Shown here: one piece after another, positions 9,502 through 22,690 of the stretch | Numbering within the stretch: the first letter of the stretch is position 1 | How the letters are laid out: each line of letters begins with the position of its first letter | Assembly: GCA_029449235.1 (NCBI GenBank) | Contig: JANATG010000001.1 | Location: forward strand, 4,464,001 to 4,528,000 | Length of the DNA stretch: 64,000 nt | Direction: 5' to 3' | DNA from: Linnemannia schmuckeri | Lineage: Eukaryota; Mortierellomycota; Mortierellomycetes; Mortierellales; Mortierellaceae | Position numbers and translations under genes: made by a program | Notes under the pieces: model-generated | What the model was told of the DNA's origin: nothing | Seen by the model: the letters and a program-made list of their open reading frames with translations, nothing else | The model's database searches: none

Positions 9502-11033
9502 ATGGCACCAGAAGACACCTCATCCGACGAACACACTCAGGCTGTCCGTCGGGTTTACGAAACCGAGCTTCTCAACAACAACGCCTCACTCTCCAAAGTC
9601 TTTCGCCTTGAATGCCACTTTGACGATGTCTCTGGGAAAAATATCATTCTCTGGGAGGACATTCTCGAGGCCTTCATGGATGTGGCACGTTCGGTCTGGT
9701 GGGATGATACTCTCTTTTCTCAAGGGTCGTGATTTCAAAACGTAAATATTTTGGCGAAGCGGTTGGTCACCTCTATGTTTGTGTTTTTTTTACGTCCAAT
9801 TCTCTTCACGCGATGCTCATGGATCCTTTTTTTTCCTTCAGCACAAACAATCGGTAGTCTTGATCCTCTTCGTATCGCTGCGGTTCCAGGCGTTACTCTA
9901 GATGTTGTTGTTACCGGTCATTTGGTCCGCCCAGAATCAACGTTGTTGTTGCAAGAGGCTCAGCCTTCGACGCCTGTCAAAAAATCGTCGCTCGAGTCTC
10001 TGCAGAAAGAGTTATTACAATTACCTCCGGAATACAACAGCACCGGGCTAAATAATAGCGCCATGAACGTCATTCAACGGAACCCAGTATACGGTCTTGT
10101 TGAGGTGGCGATGGAGAACTACACACATATCGACAATCCTGCTACACTACCTGCTTGTGGAGGACCGCACACTCTTCCAGAGAGCCAACCCCCTGCCAGT
10201 AAGATAATTTTGGTCACTCATTTAGCAAGGACCAATCGCGAGCTCCCCAAGAGTACGCCTCAGTTACCACACAAGATTTTGAAGAGACACTGACGCATGC
10301 GAGGCTGGGAGACAAGGATACCCAGGTCGCTATTGGTGACATGTACAAATTCGGTCAAGTAGTCACTCAGGATTATTACGCAGCTATGGATTGGTATCTC
10401 AAAGCGGCCGAGCAGAAAGATCCGGCTGGCCAGCGCAAGGTTGATCTTCTTTACAAAGATGGTCTTGGTGTCACCCAAAACTACTACATCGCAATGGAAT
10501 GGTATCTCAAGGCAACTATCCAAGAACATGCGCCTGCTCAATTTAACATTGGTCATTGTTATCTGTAGGGCCTAGGAGTGCCTCCAGACTCTTCCAGAGC
10601 CATGGAGTGGTATCAGAGGGCAGCCGACCAAGGAGATGCCGATGCTCAAGAGACCATTGGCTGGTTCTACCAACATGGTCTTGGAGTGCTCAAGTACTAT
10701 GGAAAGGCGATGGAATGGAACCTGAAGGCAGCAGATCGAGGAAACGCAAATGCTCAGTGCAATATCGGTTATATGTATAATCATGGGCTGGGTGTGTCTC
10801 AGGACGGCGCTTCCGCCTTGGATTGGTTTCGAAAGTCTGCTGAGCAAGGAAATACCCTAGCTCAGTACATTCTCGGCAGCATTTATGAAGACGGTCGGGG
10901 TATATTCAAGGACGAGACCAAGGCGATGGAATGGTACAAAAAGGCAGCGGATAAAGGAAATGAGAATGCAAAGAAGAAGATCAACGACCTAAAGCAAAAA
11001 GCCAGCAGTGTCCAAACTGAGAGTAAAAAGTGA
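9502..11033 (+). pseudogene. Sel1-family member C, multiply broken
   Basis: ATG at 9502 (MAPEDTSSDEHTQAVRRVY) begins the family N-terminal domain. A small deletion near 9683 shifts frame before HVRSGG..LSFLKGRDF. The intron is 9742-9857, phase 2. Exon 2 reads LDPLRIAAVPGVTLDVVV and then a linker with VEVAMENYTHID. A second frameshift lies between about 10,195 and 10,235, before an RAPQEYA motif. Six Sel1 repeats follow in one frame, with an amber stop at 10566-10568 inside repeat 3. The C-terminus is intact (KKKINDLKQKAS..TESKK, stop 11031-11033). With three lesions it is a pseudogene, although every domain is still legible. Confidence 0.85.
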
Positions 11034-14000
11034 GGGCCGCTCGCGAGGCTGTTTAACTGAACAACATCAAAAATTACCAATAAAGAAACATATTTCGTTA
11101 GGGATTGCTGTAGTAATGGACGGAAGAGGTGACAGACTACTTATCCCAGATATGAATGTAATTATTTTCTTTGTGTCGTTGGTATTGTGGTCCATTTTTC
11201 ATACTCATCTGTGACAAACGTGCCGATCCGCATTTTGGTGTTTGACCAGCGCATTGTTTTTTTCTTTTGGGCATATATATTTACTGAAAGAAATATGGAG
11301 GCCAGGTTCATTTTTTTTTGAGCAGGCAAAATATACGCAGCTATACTCAAGAATGAGCGCGTCGCTGGGAAAGAGAAAAAAGGCACGTTATTGTTGCCAC
11401 CACCACCTTTCTACTCTCACAACTCGCAAAACGAGCGTCTACTAGTACCGGTATACGACTAAAATGAAGGGTTAAAAAAGGCGAATCAATGAAGATTCCG
11501 GATGTTTTTTTTTCTCACCCAATACAACAAATCCCTTGTACATTTACTACTACAGTTACCTCGATCAAAAACACTCTTCGCTTTGTGTTTATTATTATTC
11601 GCCTCAAATTAGACATCACAATCACTGAACGAATCGATCGAGCCCTACGCCCATCTCTTTTCTCCTCTCTCTATCCTCTGTACTCCTAACCACTCCAACT
11701 CAACTTCAAACATTACTGCTCCGCGCGCAAATTGCAATTAGCCAAGAAGTACCTCCTCCTTACCACACATCACACCACCAAGCCCATCTTACAAATAACA
11801 CAACTGAATAAAAAAAAATGCAAAGGAGAGAGTGAGAGAGGATAAGAGTAGGAGTAATATGATACAGGCTGTAGGATAAGAACGGTAGTGGCTCCGATTT
11901 GATTTGTGAATGGCGCTCAACTCCCTTGTCATGACAGAGTCATACGAGTCAGTCTCCATTTGTCCTTTGTATTGCCACCTTTACTTTCTTCTACATTCGA
12001 TCGTAGTGACTTGATCCCACCTTACTGAATGACTCGCAAAAGCTCCGAGGAGTAATTGAGAGTGCTTTATTATAATGAAACGACTCTCTTTATCCATTGT
12101 TATCACAAGGCTGTTGTTTTCTTGAGCAAAAAAGCAAAAATCGGGTGTTGATTTGTTAAAGAGTTATCTTTTCTGTTGCAAAAGAGTTCCTGAACACCCT
12201 TTGTACGTGTTTTCTACATCAAAACAATAACAATATAATAGGTGTAGCAAATAAACAAACTATGATCGCGATAGGCTCTCGCTACACTCCGCCCAGTGTG
12301 GCTGAAGGGGGTATAATGACGCGGGCTGCGGCCGCAGGATGAAAAAATTTTATGAGTAACAATAATGGAGAGGGGGAAGAGGAGAAATGACGCCCAAAAG
12401 AGGAAAAAAGAAATTAGCTCCGGCGTGTGCTGTCGTCTATTTTGAGAATGGAGTAAAGGGAATTGAGTAGAGTCGGAGGGAGAGAGAAGGGAAGATCGTC
12501 GGTTATTTCGCTCGCTTAATTTAGGCGCAAAAAAGGGGAGAGGAGAGAGGAGAGAGGCACTGGAAAAACATGCTGCAGGAATAGGAGGAAAAAAGAGAGA
12601 GGCGAGCAAAGTATGCATACACGCTAGTTTCTGCGAAGTAAACGCAGTAAAAAGGTAAAAAAAAAAAAGGACGCTAGTGTGGGCAGTGCTAGTGCTGCTT
12701 CTCTGTCAGCAAAAGGTGAAATCTCGAGTGATGCGGCAATTGCTATTTGTGCTGTGTTTTTTTGCGATTGGGTTCGACAAGGGGGAGGATGGGCACAATA
12801 GTCTCGTAGAAGTAGCAAGTCGACGGAACGACGGAATGGGAGGAAGAAAGAGGAGATGCATCGCCGCTGTAATGGCACTGGGTAAAAAGTGCTACTGAGA
12901 GAGGGAGACGTTCTGTTCTTCTTGATGCATAAACTTATTCTCTCTCGATGCTACATGCGACACTCGGAAAGGGGTGAGTATATTCACGGCTGTCATTCGG
13001 GGGGTTTTTTTATTTAGTCGCCATTTTGTTTGATCTGCTGTTTGTCGGTTCCTTTTTTCATTCTGATTTGTGACTCTTACCTAAAGTCGAGGAAGGACGC
13101 CACCGAGGAGAAGAAAAGAAGAGGGAAGATAAAAGTCGACATTTAAAGATGCCAGCAAGGATGGAGACTGATAGTTAGGAGAGAGGATGAAGAGGTCATG
13201 GGGGTCATAGCACCGGGTTAGTGTCCATAGTTAGTCTCTCGTTTTACGTCAGAGGTAATAGCGGCGATTCCGAAAAGTAGAGAGAGGAGGACAAAGTAGG
13301 TGTTTGTTTTTGACGACTGGTGCCTAGGAGAAGTTGTAAAATCCGCGCCTTGATCGCTTGTTGACCTTTCACTCTTGCTATCTACGGAACACATACGTGA
13401 CAGTAAGGAATAAAAGAACTTCCTCTCTACATAGTAGAACAAAAGTACCGAGGAAGCTGGAGACTAGAGAAAGTGTAAACCTTCCCTTATAACTTAATCA
13501 ACTTTTTGCTTTTCTCTCTTTACACTCGCCATGCTTACACTGCTTTCTGCTTTTTCTTCCTGCTATGTTATCATCGTCACTACGCCCTCTGTTTTTTTTT
13601 TCTTTGTTCGACATATCTACTAAATCGTATTCTTAGTCCTCCTCGGAGCAACTAAGCGTACAGATCGAGTCTAAGGAATGCGCAAAACGTCAAGTAACTA
13701 GCTTTGCTACCTTCCTTAGTTCATTGTTGCCTGTTGTTAGTTTGAGATGTTTGTCGTATTTGTGTACGAGCGCAACCTTGTTTTCCTTCTCATCCTTCCG
13801 ATTGTTGTTTTTCCCTCAATTGACAAAGAGAACTGTGGCGGTGTGGTCAGAGGGGTCTTCAGCCACGATTCCCCATCCTTTCTCTCTTCCTATCAGTCTC
13901 TGCCACACCCTCTCTTTCACTTTTGGGCGCCCCGTCTCCCTTCCCTCTTCCCCCCCTCACCTACCCTTGCATGATGATTTCACAATGGCACAATTGTGTC

Positions 14001-17000
14001 TCTGCCTCTCTGTCTGAGAGACCGTTCCCACCGCATCCCCAAAACTCCCGTTAGTTAGTTAGCCACATACACTAGAAACAGTCTGCCGTTGCATTTTTTT
14101 TTATTTTTTTGCTATTTTTGTTTTCATTTTTTCTTCATTCATGTCCCTGTGGATAAACTGGAACCATTACTTGTTCTAGTTCCTCCCTTGCGTCTCCATT
14201 ACCACTTTACTGCACTATTAGTCAACTACACAGTAGTGGTGGTGTTGATGCATGGGTAGTTGTTACTGTGCAAAAAGGAGAAGAATGATGACTGACCCAT
14301 ATCGGCATTCGCTGCATCCGCCGTGTCTATTTTTTTATCCGGACCAGAATAGCGAAAAAAAAAAAAAAAAAAAAAAATCTTTTCCTTCCTTCCCCTCATT
14401 GACTTCGCACTGTCAGAAAGGGGAAAAAAAATTGCCGCATTTGTTGTCATCCAAGTAAGGAGGGGTGAGCTTCTGACAGGGGAGAGAGACCCAAAAACAG
14501 ATATCACCCTCCTCCCCTGGAAGTGCTCCACTTTGGTTCATCTAATTTATTTCATTGTTTTTCCTTCTGGAGTTCGTCATATTTTTTATTCGTTCTGTGT
14601 GAGTACGTACTGTACTCACTAAAGAATAGCACGTAGGAACGCAGAGATGCAGAAAAGGGAATGGACTGGTTGGATCAATTGGCAGTCTCACAAAGGGGTT
14701 GTGAGAAGTCAATGACGGCTCCCTCTTCCTATTCTCACCCGTACTATCTTCCCTCTTTTTTTTTATTATTCACAATTTTTTTTTCTCCTCGGAAAGTGGA
14801 GAGGGAGAAAGAGGAATGCGAGAAATTGAAATTTTATTTTTTTTTTTGATCATAATGATAGGACGAAATGAAATGTGTATAAATCCTGTGTGAATGAAAT
14901 GAGAATGCGGGAGAGGTGGGCAGAAAGGCCGGATGGCAACCTCGACGGGTGCCAAGCAAATCACCACTCAAAAGTCATAATATTACAGGGCAAGAGGGCA
15001 CAAAGAGAGGAAATAAAGGCAAGGAAAATACTCGTCGTATACCAACTGACGGGTGCCAAGCTCTGTGCCAAGTCTCTGCCAAGCAAAATGAGCACCCCTG
15101 TCCCTCTCTCCCTCTTCTTCACTTTTGAAGAATGCCAAGCTTTTCAACGTTTTTGCTCTCAAGTAAACAAGACAGATACCCACTGACACACACACGATGG
15201 ATTTGAGAGGGATGAAAAAGTAACGAAGAAGGTTCAAGTGTGCATTTGCGGGTGTAAAACAAAAAGAAGAGGACAAAGAATACTATGGGGCGCGGGCGAG
15301 GCGGAGAGTGGGTGTCCAACCAGAATCAGCGTTTTGTCGCACAAGAATATAGAGAGCATTCACAAGCTTTCATTCATCCATTCAGTCAGTTTGTGGGTTG
15401 ACTGACAGAGTGAGGGTAGACAATGACTTGAGGGTTGCAATTACTTGTTTTGCTTGTACGAAGCAGTAGAATCATAGAGGGGGAGGGCGAAAAATAGCAT
15501 CCATTTCAACGCATGATGGATTATGTGTGTGTGATGGCCATGCAAAAAAAAAAAAAAAAAAAAAAAAAAGGGACAATATAGGGATGGACAGACAGGCGGA
15601 CAAAGGGGAGAGAGAAGACAGGCAAACAGGCAAGCAAGGATGGCGTTGCGCTGTCTTTTTTCTTGGCAAGGCCACAGTGAACACGACGACGAGCAAGAGG
15701 GGGAGAAAAAATAAAAAAAGGAGAGACGGCGAGCCAATTGATCATGGTATGTCGTTGGTCGTCTGTTGGTGGGAAAAGGGGGGATGGTAATGGAAGGATG
15801 AGAAGGAACATGAGGAAGAGAAGAGATGGCGTTGGTGTTCCGAAAGGGCGTTTTTTGTATTTTGTTTGTTTATGTTTTGTTTGTTTTTTTTAGTTTTCTG
15901 TTCTATTCAATTCAAAGAATAACAAAGCACCTGAGCTTAGCCACGATCAGGCGCTGTTGTCAGTTGTCACTTGTCAGTCGTTGTTGTTGATATCAATAAC
16001 AGGAACTGAAAGAGAGTTGTCTGTGTATTGAATGAGGTTCTGTGAACACACATTCACACACGCATACATATTTCATTCATCCTTCAGATGATCTTTATTC
16101 CTCTCTCCTATCAATCACCTTCCACCCCTCATTTTACGCCACTCCCATATCAATTCCTCATTAAGCATCGCTAATAAAACAACAAATAGGGGTCGCCTCT
16201 CAATTGGTGGTCCGAAAGCAATCCTCCACCTGAGCGTTTGCTTTCATTGCTATTGCATTTTTGTCACTTTCATTTCTTGATATCATGAGAAAGGAAACCG
16301 CCAGATCGGACTTGACCCAAAGGTGTGCTGTTAATTGTTTAAATTGAGGAATGCCAAGAGAATGGCTCAACTCTACAGTCCTTTTGTCTCTGTCGTTCTT
16401 GGAGGCAGTGCATAGAAAGTTGTGGGAAGGGAAGGAAGAAAGGTGGTGGGAGACACTGCTAAAGTACCCCGGCGAGTGGAGTGAATTCTTAAGTTACCTT
16501 AATAGGTAGACGAGATAGACAGGTAGACACGCATGAAAAAGGGAAAAAAACCCGTTTTTGCTTGTTTATTCATATCCTTTTCTCATCACTTTGTTCCTGC
16601 AAATTTCTTTTTTTGGGTCCTTGATGATTATGGATCAGAGACACACACACGCAACGTGCACGCAAAAGGGCATAAAAAAAAAGAAGGATCAATTGCTTGC
16701 TTGCTGCGTAGTTCAAGCGAAATGGCCAAGATAAAGGGGGGGGAGGGTTTGATTGATGTCCGAGGTGTGAGGAAAAAAAAGGGGGTTGGTGGGTTGAACG
16801 GGAGATCCTTTTTTACGAGCAATGGAAAAAAAACCAAAGGAAGAAAGTGGGTCCTTGGTTGACAAAGAGAGATGTCCGTCACCCTCTGTCAGTCAGAACA
16901 CTCAGGCAGACCGGTTTAAAGGAAGGGGATATCTTTTTCCTCGATTGCTCTCTTTTCGGTAATTTCTTCGGTGAGTAAAAAAAAAAATTCAAAAAAAGTG

Positions 17001-18070
17001 GATTTACACCATGTGCAATTACGGATACCTTATTTTTCTTTTCACTCTCCACCGGCTTGTCCACAATCCACCCATGCGTCCATCTCCCGTCCCTCTTCAT
17101 GATCGATGTGTTGTGGCAAGAGGGCATGCATCCAGCAAGTACTCTCTCTCCTCCTTCCTTTCACAACGTTGTCTGTCCGTTGCGTTTGTTTCTGTATGTT
17201 AGTCTTTTCACTCTTTAATATGAGGGGAGGGAGACAAATGGAGAAAAGGAGGGGATCAGATCGATTTTTTTTTTTTTCGCTTTCGACCTCAGCATCCCGT
17301 ATTGTTTGTATTTGAGTCGCACACACTGATAAAGAGGGGTAGTGTGAGTGAAGTAGTAGTATCTTCCGGTGTATATGACAAGTTACATGGCCGTGGAAGC
17401 CAAGTAGACATGGAAAGGAAAGAAAAGAGCGCAATCGTCGAAAGTCTTGGCATTTTTAAGTTTGCCAAGATTGCCAAGAGTTTTTTGTGTCATTGGGTCT
17501 CAGTAGAAGGGAAGGCAGGAGGGTGTTTGTTTGTGTGTAAACACACAAAGGGAGGAAGAGAGGGAGAGGAGAGGGAAAAAAGGAGAGCACAGAGGAAGAG
17601 AGGGAAGGTGATTGAATTCAAATGAATAACGAAATAATTTTATAGCTGCGCGTGGAAGGGAGAGAACGGCAGAGAGGCAGAGAGAGAGGGATTCTCCACT
17701 GGGTGGGTGTCAGTGCTTTGAAGTCGTTTATTATTAGAGACATATCAATTCATTCAATTCAAAAATGATGTTCCAGCGAATGAACGTGCGTTTATTTTTT
17801 TCCTTGCTCTGTGGGACAAGAACAAACAAACAGAGAACGAAAGCAAAAAAAAAAAAAAAAAAAAAAAAGAGGGCAAAGCACGCACATACATCTTACTTTT
17901 CACCTCCATCCCTCTGGTTGTGAATGCCCGTCCATCCGATATTTTTCCCAGCGGTTACTAAAGTAAAATCCAATTCAATAGCAACCTTCTGTGCCCTTGC
18001 AAGGCAAGCAAAGCAAAGGGCAGAGAAACCCACGAGGACAATTCCTCCCCTTTGTCGACTTGTTCATTTG
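11034..18070. other. 7 kb gene-poor region, purine/pyrimidine-skewed
   Basis: I find no convincing gene. Reading frames here are short, low in complexity and follow long GA-rich blocks (12.35-12.62, 13.08-13.2, 15.0-15.83 and 16.4-17.65 kb) or CT-rich blocks (13.5-14.2 kb). Long A-runs occur near 14,356, 15,543 and 17,847. The block could hold the extended control region of the C2H2 gene downstream or non-coding transcripts; the sequence alone does not decide. Confidence 0.4.
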
Positions 18071-18074
18071 CATC

Positions 18075-18082
18075 TATATAAG
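18075..18082 (+). promoter_or_regulatory. TATA box of the C2H2 gene
   Basis: tatataag lies about 205 bases upstream of the ATG at 18285. A CT-rich leader typical of fungal mRNAs follows. Confidence 0.6.
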
Positions 18083-18284
18083 ATCGCCACCCCGCCTTCT
18101 TCTTCCCACTTTTTTTTTATTATCTTCATTATCATCATCAATCTTCATCATCATCGCAAATCGCAACCAAAGCAAAGGCTTCTCTTCTTTCTCATAGAAT
18201 AAATACTCTCTCTCGCACTCGCACTCATCTTTTCTACTTCTCTTCTTCACTTTCAGCTACTCCTCTTCGACAACAACAACTTCA

Positions 18285-18409
18285 ATGCAAGTCCATCCTT
18301 CAACTCCCAGCCACTACTACACCACCTCCACAACCCAACAACATCCCTACAACCCAAACATGTTCGCCTCCACCTCCTCCTCACAATACACTCTGCTCGA
18401 CCACCAGCA

Positions 18410-18444
<35 letters not shown>

Positions 18445-19472
18445 ACGAGGACATGTTCTTTCAACTTGAGCGTCTCCTCATGGGCATCTCCCCCTTCCCT
18501 CCTACCATGCCCACCCTCGCAAAACCCACCTGCCCTTCCCTTGACGACCAGCTCATGGCTGAGATGTCTTCTCCTTCTCCTTCGACTATTCCCTCCATCG
18601 TCCTTAATGAGCAGTCTTTGGATATGCTTCAGCAGTTCTACCAGAGCCAGGATAACCAACACAACAACCAGCAATACAACTATCAATCGCACGAGCAATC
18701 TGATTGCTCTTCGACCTCGCGTTCGGGATCTCCCCCCGCATCTCCCTACAGCTATGCTTCGTCCTTGGTTTCGTCCCCCGCAATGCCTCTTTTGGACTAC
18801 AGCAGCCCCTATGCCTCCATGGTCGCACAGCAGCAACAGCAGCACCACCATCACCAGCAGTTTGAGCAGATGAGCATGCCCTTGAACTTGCCTCCCATCG
18901 AGGCCTACATGGCCCCTTCTGCTGCTCTCCTCTCGCACTCGCACTCGCACCACTGCCAGCACTCCCAGCCTCTTTCCTCGGTCATGCCTACAACCACCTA
19001 CAAGAAGTCCAAGACCCATCATCGCCGTTCCTCCTCCTCGGCCTCCTCCGCCATCTCTGCCTACGAGTCGACGGCATCGCGTGGCTACCGCGCTTCCTCG
19101 ATCTCCTCGATCTGCTCCGCCGCCTCCACCTCCACCATTGACGGCTCTGCCCCAACTACCACCACCACAAAGGCAGCCCGCCCAGTCAAGTCCTACGCCT
19201 GCCCAACCTGCACAAAGCCCTTCCCCACCCGGACACAGCTCAAGTCTCACATGGCCATCCACACCGACTTGTTCCCCTTCCCCTGCCAATACGCCGGCTG
19301 TGAGCTTCACTTCAAGCGCAAGCACGATCTTCGTCGCCACGTTGACGCTAAGCACGCCCTCGTGAAGAAGTACCTCTGCACCGGTGGTTGTGGTGAGGGT
19401 TTCGGTCGTCGCGATCAGATGGTTCGTCATTTGCGTCGCGGTACCTGCGGCAAGGGCTTCCAGACCGAGTAA
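18285..19472 (+). CDS. C2H2 zinc-finger transcription factor with polyglutamine tract
   Basis: A 395-residue nuclear DNA-binding protein in one exon. A low-complexity N-terminal two-thirds contains a CAG-type poly-Q tract (about residues 43-55), His/Gln and Ser-rich blocks, typical of activation regions. Three fingers sit at the C-terminus: C306-C309/H322-H326; C334-C339/H352-H357, with long C-x4-C and H-x4-H spacing; and C365-C369/H382-C388, a C2HC variant. A last finger closed by a distant cysteine after RRDQMVRH resembles the third finger of Swi5/Ace2-like fungal factors, but I would not name an orthologue. The start is the first ATG after a clean CT-rich leader. The unusually long gene-free DNA on both sides fits a heavily regulated gene. 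Confidence 0.92.
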
Positions 19473-22056
19473 ATTCCTTGGTCTCGAGCGCGCACAACAA
19501 CAATAACAACAACAATACTTCTTGTATATCTAGATCTGTAGCAACATCACCATTCGAACCCATTTAGCAAAGTGCTTGCAACTGTACAATATATTAAAAA
19601 CTTGAAAACATTCAAAAACACATCTTTTGCCTTCTCATCTGTCTCATGTTTGCCTTGCTGCTTGTGATTGTCTTCTACCTTTTCTTGTTGCTGGTCTTTA
19701 AATTGAGTTCACCATCACTTGCGTTACGCCTGAGCTGAAATATTTCCTTATTTTAGCTTGTCTTCAACAACTTTATTAAACGCCCGCTGTGTTAACCTTC
19801 CCTTTAACACCGTGTCCAATTTCGTTCTTTACTTCACAAAAAAAAAAAAAAAAAAAAAAAAAAACAACAAAAACAACAACAACAACAACATGTGGTCAAA
19901 GACTAAAGTGGGGGGCGAGGGATAGAAAACAAGAAATGAATCGACGCCTTGATCTTTGCGAGCACGAACGAATCACAACAAGGAAGGTTTTTTCAGTTAG
20001 ACTGCCGAAGAGAAAACTGAAAACTGAAAACTAGGTTCTTTTTTTTTTTTTTCTTTTTGATATCGATTTTACACAAAAAGTACGAACGAAAGAGAGAGCA
20101 TGAAAGGGAGAGGAGGGAAGGAGGGAAGGATAGTACGACAGGAGAGTGAGAGCAGCAACAGTAGAAGCAGCCGGTCAGGCTGGTCGCGCTGACAGGTGCC
20201 ATTAGGATACGGGTGGTGGCAAAATTATGATGGCGACACAGTCGGATGAGCAAGTAGACGGGCACCTTCCTCGACGCCTCCGCGGAGTAAAAAGGGGAAA
20301 GGGAGATTGATCTACAGTCACAAAACAAGGTTTTTTTTCTACTTTTCGATTTACCGACAAGGACAGAGGACCAAGGACAAGGCGAGAAAACGGGGCCAAC
20401 CGAAATCAAAGATGAACGAATAACTACTTTTTTCTATTCAATCCATAACCATAACCGGGGCATACATATAATTTAAGGCGACAATCTTACGGGTGCATGT
20501 CATGTTTTAATCGTTATGTTATGTCTTGCCTGTATATGTTTTGTCTCTTCTTGTGAGCTGTTTCTTTGCATAATAGAAGCAATTGAACACAAACAAAATA
20601 AAAGCACACAAATTGACAAGACAAGAAGGATGGACGAGTAAGGTTTCGAGGTAACGATACGAGGTAACGATACGAGAGGAAAAGATAGAAAGGAGCCGGT
20701 GTGCTGTCTTGTTCTCTTCTTGTTTGGCCACGTACTCTCCGTCAGTTCAACCATCGTATTCGTATCACATCAGTACATGACAGGAACAAGTCGACAAGTA
20801 AGCTACTGGGTACAAGGCGGCCAGGCGGCCAAATCTGAGCGCTTGTTCTCATACTAGTCGATAGAGTTCATTTCACTGTGCTATCGCTCCACTATATGTC
20901 AATATCGATATGCCAGTTGCACCCAGAGCTAAAGTCGACTCGTGTCCCCCATTTTTTTCTCTCACCCTTTTCTCAACATGCAACCTTTGCTTTCTTCATA
21001 TTCCTCGTCTGATCCATGGACCAATCCTCTGCCTTCATCCTTGTACTCACTTATCGATGCACATACACACGCATGTACTTTTAGGGTGGGAGAGAAACAT
21101 GGAATGAAAGAAAAAAGAACAAGAGCAACTTGTTTTCCATCACCCTCCTTCCTCTCTTTACCTTCATTCCCACTCTCCCGCTGTTGTTTCTCCTCTTCCC
21201 TCACTTCCTTTTATTAGGGCCTTGTCTTTGTGTCCGCATGGGGTTTGCCTGTGTACGCCTTTAGACTGCTTTCCTTTCATCTGTTTCCATTTTTATTCTG
21301 TGAGAGCACGAAGAGAAGAGAGTTTTGACCAATGGCACGCTTCCTAAAATTCACTCACACAACCCAGCACTATCCTTCTGCCTAAAGCTCTTACATACAA
21401 CCGACAGCGACAGAGAAAATTTACCCTTTTGTCTTTTGGGTCGCATTGAGTTGAGCGAGTGGCGATCGAGCTAGTGAAGGGAGACAGAGAGATACTTTGT
21501 CGCGAAATGAAAAAAAAAGAAGGCGAGTGGGGAAGAAGATACTTACCTTTGGAAAGTACGAAGAGAGCAAGAGAATAAAGAATCAAGGGTAATTGGTGAT
21601 GTCTTAGGTTTTCAGTTCTTGTTCACGCCAGAAAAAATGGGGCTACAACCTCATCGACTGTTTGTAAAACGAGGGAGGAGGAAAGAGATTAAACATTTTT
21701 TTGCATTCAGCGTGTTCATACCATTGTATCCTACCAACAGGGCTCGAATCTACAAGCGATCCGATCCCATATCAACGACACTGACACAAATACAAACAAG
21801 CAGAAACTCATACGACACAGGAACACACAAAACGACTGAAAAAGAAGAAAAGAAAAGAGACGTCCGTGGTGGTTGACCTTTTACAAAGTACCAAAATCAG
21901 ATGTAAAAAAGTTATCCAGGCATCAGAACGAAAAGATTCTCATTCGCCATGATTTTTGAACATCCTTGTCTCGCTGTGAAAAAAGTGCCCTTTGTTTGTT
22001 CTTTACATTTTTGTTCGTTCATTTTCTATCTTTTTTTGTTACTCAGGAATCTACCG
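19473..22056. other. Gene-poor region downstream of the C2H2 gene
   Basis: It starts with the C2H2 3' untranslated region (CAA repeats, attaaa near 19,593). An A24 run followed by CAA repeats lies at about 19,840-19,890. A 13-base tandem duplication of cgaggtaacgata lies near 20,650. No protein-coding gene is supported on either strand. Confidence 0.35.
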
Positions 22057-22311
22057 TAAAGTCTAAGACGTCGATCAGTAACACCGTCAGACACCACAAC
22101 TAAGGTTACCATAACCATCACCACAACGCTTTTCGTCATCTTAGTAGGCCCCAGGATCTTGGCGACCCATCTATCCATCGATCTCAGTAACTCCCGTCTT
22201 GTTCGCCAATATGATTGGAAGTCACTTCATCAGCAAATCATATGTGTCTTTGAAGAACATCTCTATCCCAAGGTCTTGGGCGTAACGCCTGAACTAGAAT
22301 CTTCGCGGTAG
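22057..22311 (+). pseudogene. Start-less ORF with protein-like composition, possible gene relic
   Basis: An open frame with no ATG reads VTITITTTLFVILVGPRI, a plausible membrane segment. It continues into a mixed-composition stretch, QYDWKSLHQQIICVFEEHLY, and then KVLGVTPELESSR before an amber stop at 22309-22311. The same frame continues AYVSTPGSPLSK after the stop. Composition is unlike the low-complexity shadows around it. It could be the last exon of a membrane-protein gene whose front is lost or lies upstream beyond an unseen intron. I do not recognise the family. Confidence 0.3.
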
Positions 22312-22345
22312 GCCTACGTGTCCACTCCAGGGTCACCATTATCTA

Positions 22346-22347
22346 AG

Positions 22348-22378
<31 letters not shown>
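22346..22378 (+). repeat. Long T homopolymer
   Basis: About 30 consecutive T directly after the start-less ORF. It could be a degenerate retroposon tail in reverse, but I see no flanking direct repeat. Confidence 0.7.
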
Positions 22379-22380
<2 letters not shown>

Positions 22381-22671
22381 AGTAAATACTCAGTTTTTGG
22401 TAGAAACAAGCAACAATCTAGGGTCTCGTTCAGGTACTGTATCTATATGCCAGGTAGTGTTTCTCCCTACCATCACCATCGTCACTTCCATCTAATAATG
22501 ACACTCTAATGCTGTAAGTCGGAAGTAACCCGCGAAAGGAAAGAAGAGAAAAAATAATAAGACTCAGTTTGGCCATCTTGAAAAATGGATACGATCAAAC
22601 ACACATACGAATCCAAACACAGCAACACAAGGACGTGAACTCCACACTGAAAGGACATGAGTTTCTTGCAA

Positions 22672-22690
22672 GGGGGGGGGGGGGGGGGGG
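22672..22690 (+). repeat. G19 homopolymer
   Basis: Nineteen consecutive G, then aagggg. It is exceptional in otherwise A/T-homopolymer-rich DNA and able to form a G-quadruplex. No gene is close. Confidence 0.85.

Noticed and set aside
15543..15568. Poly(A) run as a retroposon tail (also near 14,356 and 17,847)
   Set aside because: I saw no flanking direct repeats or element body; long A-runs are common in this DNA.
18381..19430. 349-codon open frame antisense to the C2H2 gene
   Set aside because: Low-complexity Leu/Gly/Arg shadow caused by CAG and Ser-rich codons on the coding strand; the zinc fingers are unambiguous on the plus strand.
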